DNA from: Oxalicibacterium flavum
GTDB taxonomy: Bacteria; Pseudomonadota; Gammaproteobacteria; Burkholderiales; Burkholderiaceae_D
NCBI RefSeq assembly: GCF_014635065.1
Contig: NZ_BMCG01000003.1
Location: 248,001 to 312,000 of the forward strand
DNA: 64,000 bases
Direction: 5' to 3'
Below, one piece after another: positions 59,986 through 64,000 of the stretch (positions within the stretch are counted from its first letter, which is position 1; every line of letters starts with the position of its first letter). Made by a program: the position numbers and the translations under genes. The notes beneath the pieces are model-generated. The model had not been told where the DNA came from and made no database searches. It saw nothing but the letters and a program-made list of their open reading frames with translations.

Positions 59986-60897
59986 TCAGGCGGGCAGCCG
60001 GCCGGCCAGCGCAACCCAGCCTTCATGCTCGCGCCACACGGACAGTTCGATGAAGGGGCGATAGATGGCGGTAACGTCCTCGACCTGGGTGGCCAGCACG
60101 CCGGACAGCACCAGCTGCCCGCCGGGCCTGACGCGGCCGGCCAGCATCGGCGCCATCAGCTTGAGCGGATTGGCGAGGATGTTGGCGACCACCACGTCGA
60201 AGGCATGTTCGTGACCGGAGGCGGCAAAGTCGTCCGGCACGTAATAGGCGACCTCGCAGTCGTTGCGCGCGGTATTCTCGCGCGCGGCTTCGATCGCCTG
60301 CGGATCGATGTCGATGCCGATCACTTCGCGCGCGCCGAGCTTCTTCGCGACCATGGCGAGAATACCGGAGCCGCAACCGTAGTCGAGTACGCGCAGACCG
60401 ACGGGCGGATGCGCTTCCAGCCATTCCATGCACAGGCGCGTGGTTGGATGACTGCCGGTGCCGAAAGCGAGGCCCGGATCGAGTTCGAGCACCAGCGCCG
60501 ACGGATCGGGTGCGTCATGCCAGCTCGGCACGACCCAGATGTTCGTACCGATATGGATGGGTTCGAATTGCGACTGCGTCAGGCGTACCCAATCCTGTTC
60601 GGCGACTTCGCGCAGCGTGTAGTTGGGTATGGCGTTGCCCAATCCGGACGAGGCGGCGGCTTCGGCTACCAGCGCTGCATGATCGGCGTCGGCAGGTGTC
60701 AGCGCCACCACGCGGCTGTGCTCCCAGGCGGCCTGCGTCGGCTCCATGCCGGGTTCGCCGAACAGCGGTTGTTCCGCTTCGGTGCCGACGTCCGCATCTT
60801 CCACCGAGACCGACAGCGCACCGATTTCCATGAGGGCATCGGACAGGGCTTCTGCCTGGGTGCGTTCGACTTCGATGACGATTTCTGTCCAGCTCAT
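59986..60897 (-). CDS. prmA: ribosomal protein L11 methyltransferase
   Basis: PrmA trimethylates lysines and the N-terminus of ribosomal protein L11. The 303-residue protein has the N-terminal substrate-recognition domain ([22 protein letters not shown] in part) and a C-terminal SAM-dependent domain with [13 protein letters not shown] near residue 170, [18 protein letters not shown] (in part) near 193, and the NILANPL active-site motif near 233. [16 protein letters not shown] is a further family signature. The ATG at 60897 is chosen; the longer frame is unsupported. Confidence 0.95.
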   Translation of the reverse strand: MSWTEIVIEVERTQAEALSDALMEIGALSVSVEDADVGTEAEQPLFGEPGMEPTQAAWEHSRVVALTPADADHAALVAEAAASSGLGNAIPNYTLREVAEQDWVRLTQSQFEPIHIGTNIWVVPSWHDAPDPSALVLELDPGLAFGTGSHPTTRLCMEWLEAHPPVGLRVLDYGCGSGILAMVAKKLGAREVIGIDIDPQAIEAARENTARNDCEVAYYVPDDFAASGHEHAFDVVVANILANPLKLMAPMLAGRVRPGGQLVLSGVLATQVEDVTAIYRPFIELSVWREHEGWVALAGRLPA

Positions 60898-60964
60898 GAT
60901 TCCTCGGTGGTTGCGTGCGATAGCCAGGGCAAAGTATGGCTGATTTGTGCGGGTCAGGGAAGGG

Positions 60965-61005
60965 AAAGGCCGCATCGTCCGCGGGGCGGAAGGGATGCGG
61001 CCTTT
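60965..61005 (-). terminator. terminator-like hairpin between accC and prmA
   Basis: A perfect 12-bp stem, AAAGGCCGCATC/GATGCGGCCTTT, surrounds a 17-nt loop. On the minus strand it ends in CCTTTCCC, so the U-tract is short and termination may be partial. Confidence 0.55.
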
Positions 61006-61041
61006 CTTGTGCGCGGCGAGGGCCGCGCGGCAGAAGAAGGA

Positions 61042-62394
61042 TCAGCCCTTGGGGCGTTCCGACAGTTTCTGCTCGAGATAGTGGATGTTGGTGCCGCCTT
61101 CGATGAAGCGCGCGTCAACCATCAGCTCGCGGTGCAGCGGGATGTTGGTCGAAATGCCTTCGACCACCATTTCCGACAGCGCGATCTGCATGCGGCGAAT
61201 CGCCTGCTCGCGCGTGGCGCCGTAGGCGATGACCTTGCCGACCATCGAGTCGTAGTTCGGCGGTACGTAGTAGCCGGCATAGGCATGCGAATCGACGCGG
61301 ATGCCGGGGCCGCCCGGTGCATGCCACGACACGATCTTGCCCGGCGACGGCGTGAACTTGAACGGGTCCTCGGCATTGATGCGGCACTCGATCGAATGGC
61401 CGCTCAGGATCACGTCGCGCTGGCGATAGCGCAGCTTTTCGCCGGCGGCGATGCGGATCTGTTCCTGCACGATGTCGATGCCGGTGATCATCTCGGTCAC
61501 CGGATGCTCGACCTGCACGCGCGTGTTCATCTCGATGAAGTAGAACTCGCCGTTTTCATAGAGGAATTCGAAGGTGCCGGCGCCGCGATAGCCCATCTTG
61601 CGGCAGGCTTCGGCGCAGCGGTCGCCGATGCGTTCGATGGTCTTGCGCGGAATGCCGGGCGCCGGCGCTTCTTCCAGCACCTTCTGGTGGCGACGCTGCA
61701 TCGAGCAGTCGCGTTCGCCGAGCCAGATGGCGTTCTTGTGCTCGTCGGCGAGGATCTGGATTTCCACGTGGCGCGGATTTTCCAGGAACTTCTCCATATA
61801 GACTTCCGGGTTGCCGAAGGCGGCGCCGGCTTCGGTCTTGGTCATGGTGACCGCATTGAGCAGGGCTGCCTCGGTATGCACCACGCGCATGCCGCGACCG
61901 CCGCCGCCGCCGGCTGCCTTGATGATGACCGGATAGCCGACGCGGCGCGCAACCTGGATGATTTCCTTCGGATCTTCGGGCAGGGCGCCGTCGGAGCCCG
62001 GCACGCAGGGCACGCCGGCGGCGATCATCGCCTGCTTGGCCGAGACCTTGTCGCCCATCATGCGGATCGAGTCCGAGCGCGGGCCGATGAAAACGAAACC
62101 CGACTTCTCGACGCGCTCGGCGAAGTCCGCGTTTTCGGACAGGAAGCCGTAGCCCGGATGGATCGCCTCGGCATCGGTCACTTCGGCCGCGCTGATGATG
62201 GCCGGCATGTTCAGGTAGCTGAGCGGGGAAGGCGCGGGGCCGATGCAGACCGACTCGTCGGCCAGCTTGACGTACTTGGCGTCGCGATCCGCTTCCGAGT
62301 GGACGACCACGGTCTTGATGCCCATCTCGCGGCAGGCGCGCTGAATGCGAAGCGCGATCTCTCCACGATTGGCAATGAGGATTTTTTCAAACAT
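61042..62394 (-). CDS. accC: acetyl-CoA carboxylase, biotin carboxylase subunit
   Basis: AccC carboxylates the biotin carried by AccB, the first half-reaction of fatty acid synthesis. The 450-residue ATP-grasp protein has [17 protein letters not shown] (family start), the glycine-rich ATP lid [10 protein letters not shown] near residue 163, the metal and catalytic block [14 protein letters not shown] near 288 and RINAEDP near 338. The length is canonical. It follows accB by 71 bp. Confidence 0.97.
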   Translation of the reverse strand: MFEKILIANRGEIALRIQRACREMGIKTVVVHSEADRDAKYVKLADESVCIGPAPSPLSYLNMPAIISAAEVTDAEAIHPGYGFLSENADFAERVEKSGFVFIGPRSDSIRMMGDKVSAKQAMIAAGVPCVPGSDGALPEDPKEIIQVARRVGYPVIIKAAGGGGGRGMRVVHTEAALLNAVTMTKTEAGAAFGNPEVYMEKFLENPRHVEIQILADEHKNAIWLGERDCSMQRRHQKVLEEAPAPGIPRKTIERIGDRCAEACRKMGYRGAGTFEFLYENGEFYFIEMNTRVQVEHPVTEMITGIDIVQEQIRIAAGEKLRYRQRDVILSGHSIECRINAEDPFKFTPSPGKIVSWHAPGGPGIRVDSHAYAGYYVPPNYDSMVGKVIAYGATREQAIRRMQIALSEMVVEGISTNIPLHRELMVDARFIEGGTNIHYLEQKLSERPKG

Positions 62395-62465
62395 GAGAAC
62401 TGGACTCGTCTAGAGAATGAAGCCGATGGCCGGCGGCGCGGCATGCGTGCCGCGCATCACGTGAT

Positions 62466-62933
62466 TCAACCGATGATGAACAGTGGTTGGCCGAATTCGA
62501 CCGGCTGGCCGTTCTCGACCAGGATTTCCTTGACGACGCCGGACACCTCGGCATCGATCTCGTTGAGCAGCTTCATGGCTTCGATGATGCAGAGCGTGTC
62601 GCCTTCCTTGACCGTGCTGCCGACTTCGACGAAGGCCGGTGCGCCCGGTGCGGAGGCGCGGTAGAAGCTGCCGACCATGGGCGATTTGACAACGTGGCCC
62701 TTGGTTTCGGGAGCGGCAGGTGCCGCCGGCGCGGCTGCCGGCGCTGCAGCGGGTGCGGCGGTCGGTGCCACGAACTGCTGCGGCGCGCTCTGCGGCTGCA
62801 TCATCACGACCTGACCTTGCGTACCGCCCGATTTGACGATACGGACCTTGCTTTCGCCTTCGGTGACTTCGAGTTCAGCGATATCGGATTCGGCGACGAG
62901 GTCGATCAGCGTCTTGAGCTTGCGTAGATCCAT
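62466..62933 (-). CDS. accB: acetyl-CoA carboxylase, biotin carboxyl carrier protein
   Basis: AccB carries biotin on its C-terminal domain. The 155-residue protein has an N-terminal segment ([20 protein letters not shown]), an Ala/Pro-rich flexible linker (about 50-76) and the biotinyl domain with the modified lysine in EAMK at residue 121. A promoter with a perfect TATAAT lies about 47-76 bp upstream, so accB-accC form their own transcript. It may also receive read-through from aroQ. Confidence 0.97.
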   Translation of the reverse strand: MDLRKLKTLIDLVAESDIAELEVTEGESKVRIVKSGGTQGQVVMMQPQSAPQQFVAPTAAPAAAPAAAPAAPAAPETKGHVVKSPMVGSFYRASAPGAPAFVEVGSTVKEGDTLCIIEAMKLLNEIDAEVSGVVKEILVENGQPVEFGQPLFIIG

Positions 62934-62979
62934 GAAAGAATTCCTTGGGTATTAGGTAGAAAAATGTAAATTGGCGGAA

Positions 62980-63009
62980 ATTATAAGGTATTTGCCGTCA
63001 AATAGTGAA
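62980..63009 (-). promoter_or_regulatory. promoter of accB-accC
   Basis: On the minus strand, TTCACT (63009-63004), an 18-bp spacer and TATAAT (62985-62980). The region is AT-rich compared with its surroundings. The leader would be about 40 nt. Confidence 0.6.
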
Positions 63010-63011
63010 TT

Positions 63012-63449
63012 TTAAAGATTTTTGAGCGCAAAGGAGATGGCGGCTGCATAGCCGTCCGTGCCCAGCCCGCAGATCACGCCGGCCGCCACGGCCGACAGAT
63101 ACGAGTGATGGCGAAACGCTTCGCGCTGATGGATGTTCGAGATATGAATTTCCACGAACGGGATGGCAACGCCGGTGAGGGCATCGCGCAGGGCGACGCT
63201 GGTATGCGTGAGTCCGCCCGGATTGATGACAATGGCATCTACTCCCTCCTTTTTCGCCGCCTGAATACGATCGATCAGCGCGCCTTCATGATTGCTCTGG
63301 AAGGTGTGCAAGGTCGCTCCGGCCTGCGTTGCCTGCGCGGTCGCAGCCTGTTCCACGTCGGCCAGGGTCGTGCTGCCATAGACTTCAGGCTCGCGCGTGC
63401 CGAGCAGATTCAGGTTCGGACCGTTCAGTAAAAGGATGTTTCTTGCCAT
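63012..63449 (-). CDS. aroQ: 3-dehydroquinate dehydratase, type II
   Basis: AroQ dehydrates 3-dehydroquinate in the shikimate pathway. The 145-residue protein has the family start [20 protein letters not shown] with the catalytic Tyr at residue 24 (EVYG), then [13 protein letters not shown] and [17 protein letters not shown], which holds the catalytic His. Type II enzymes form dodecamers. It lies upstream of accB, a common order in proteobacteria. Confidence 0.96.
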   Translation of the reverse strand: MARNILLLNGPNLNLLGTREPEVYGSTTLADVEQAATAQATQAGATLHTFQSNHEGALIDRIQAAKKEGVDAIVINPGGLTHTSVALRDALTGVAIPFVEIHISNIHQREAFRHHSYLSAVAAGVICGLGTDGYAAAISFALKNL

Positions 63450-63534
63450 GGAGATAAAACTCCGTTTGACGACGATGGCGGCATTTTGCCGCTAAATGAA
63501 AAGCCTTGGCAAGGAGAAATCGTGCCGCGGACGC

Positions 63535-64000
63535 TCAGATGGCGAGCAGGTCGGCTCGCAGTTCTTCCATTTTCAGACGGCCCAGATAGGTCTTTTTCAC
63601 GGCGCCGGAAGGCGTGACCAGCACCGTGAAAGGCAGGCCGCCGGTCTGGTTGCCGAATTGCCGGGCCAGATCGGTGCCGGTCATGCCGGCCAGCAGCAGC
63701 GGATAGCTGATGTTGTATTTCTCGGCAAATGCGCGGACGTTGTCGGGGGTATCGATGCTGATGCCGAGCACCTGCACGTCGCGTTCGGCGAAATCCTTCT
63801 GCAATTGCACGAGCTCCGGCATTTCGTCCACGCACGGCGCGCACCAGGTGGCCCAGAAGTTCAGCACCAGGGTTTTGCCCTGATAGGCCGACAGCGACTG
63901 CGCGCGCTGGTTGACGACGTCCGGCATCTTGTTGGCGAGCAGCTTGGCCACGACGGGCGACTCGGGCGTGGCCGGCATGTAGCGCCAGGCGCTGTAGAGG
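63535..64000 (-). CDS. TlpA-like membrane-anchored thioredoxin (partial, N-terminus off the right edge)
   Basis: About 155 C-terminal residues are present. They form a redoxin/TlpA domain with the thioredoxin motif WATWCAPC and the cis-Pro region GGLPFTVLV. The frame stays open through the window edge (LYSAWRYMPATPES before the first internal Met at 63978), so the real start, probably with a membrane anchor, lies outside. Such proteins reduce periplasmic disulfides, for example in cytochrome c maturation, but the partner here is unknown. Confidence 0.85.
   Translation of the reverse strand, partial: LYSAWRYMPATPESPVVAKLLANKMPDVVNQRAQSLSAYQGKTLVLNFWATWCAPCVDEMPELVQLQKDFAERDVQVLGISIDTPDNVRAFAEKYNISYPLLLAGMTGTDLARQFGNQTGGLPFTVLVTPSGAVKKTYLGRLKMEELRADLLAI

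Noticed and set aside
59848-62664. A 938-codon open frame on the plus strand
   Set aside because: It is antisense to prmA, accC and accB, which have full family motifs. Long antisense frames are expected at this GC content; the translation is Arg/His/Ala-rich with no recognisable domain.
62980-63000. TTGACG-TATAAT as the accB promoter
   Set aside because: The two hexamers are only 10 bp apart, too close for sigma-70; TTCACT with an 18-bp spacer is the better -35 box.

Overview
The window reads as a chromosomal core segment of a GC-rich Betaproteobacterium of the order Burkholderiales, most likely Oxalobacteraceae (Herminiimonas/Herbaspirillum-like). The basis is the division/cell-wall gene order, an ftsZ - peroxiredoxin - lpxC junction, pilBCD beside coaE-zapD-yacG, and accBC-prmA-DUF3426 linkage. 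This placement is inference from gene order and protein character; no database was searched. I see no insertion sequence, prophage, integron, CRISPR array, tRNA or rRNA.

Layout. 1-2306 (minus): a TM2 membrane protein and two membrane-anchored c-type cytochromes, joined by 4-bp overlaps. 2461-2812: RNase P RNA with a terminator, then a DUF4124 protein. 3465-3918: an AT-rich control region with palindromes, a promoter and a four-copy MraZ box array. 3919-20899 (plus): the complete dcw cluster mraZ-rsmH-ftsL-ftsI-murE-murF-mraY-murD-ftsW-murG-murC-ddlB-ftsQ-ftsA-ftsZ. Most junctions overlap as ATGA, GTGA or TGATG, suggesting translational coupling; ftsZ is followed by a strong terminator. 21069-22701: a Prx5-type peroxiredoxin, its terminator, and lpxC with its own, apparently leaderless, promoter. 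22760-27251: a DciA-like protein (minus), an M23 peptidase and secA. An unusual 103-bp imperfect palindrome starts at the secA stop codon.

27496-30085: argJ, a DUF815 ATPase and mutT. 30082-36975 (minus): ispB, pilB, pilC, pilD, coaE, zapD, yacG (listed in transcription order), which combines type IV pilus assembly with coenzyme A synthesis and division. 37197-40207: rplU, rpmA, obgE, proB behind a near-consensus promoter. 40267-43958: rppH and a CNP1-like gene (minus), proS and a lytic transglycosylase (plus). 44044-46237 (minus): a histone-H1-like/SWIB fusion protein and ffh. 46462-51377: a CcsA-like cytochrome biogenesis protein, a small membrane-anchored Cys/His protein, pilS, pilR and ampD.

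51378-56208: the class Ia ribonucleotide reductase locus nrdA-nrdB. It has two NrdR-like boxes over the promoter, a long leader ending in an intrinsic terminator upstream of the nrdA start, a strong hairpin between the two genes, and two terminators in tandem afterwards. 56425-57728: a second, repetitive H1-like protein and a YggT-family protein. 57778-64000 (minus): a truncated TlpA-like thioredoxin at the right edge, aroQ, accB, accC, prmA, a zinc-ribbon/DUF3426 protein and a PfkB-family kinase.

Together the genes serve envelope growth and division (dcw, lpxC, secA, ffh, ispB, zapD, ampD, lytic transglycosylase), lipid and cofactor synthesis (accBC, coaE), dNTP supply (nrdAB), translation (rplU, rpmA, obgE, proS, prmA) and type IV pili (pilBCD, pilSR). 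The gene content is ordinary; the unusual signals are in the non-coding control regions. All terminator, promoter and fold calls were made by eye.
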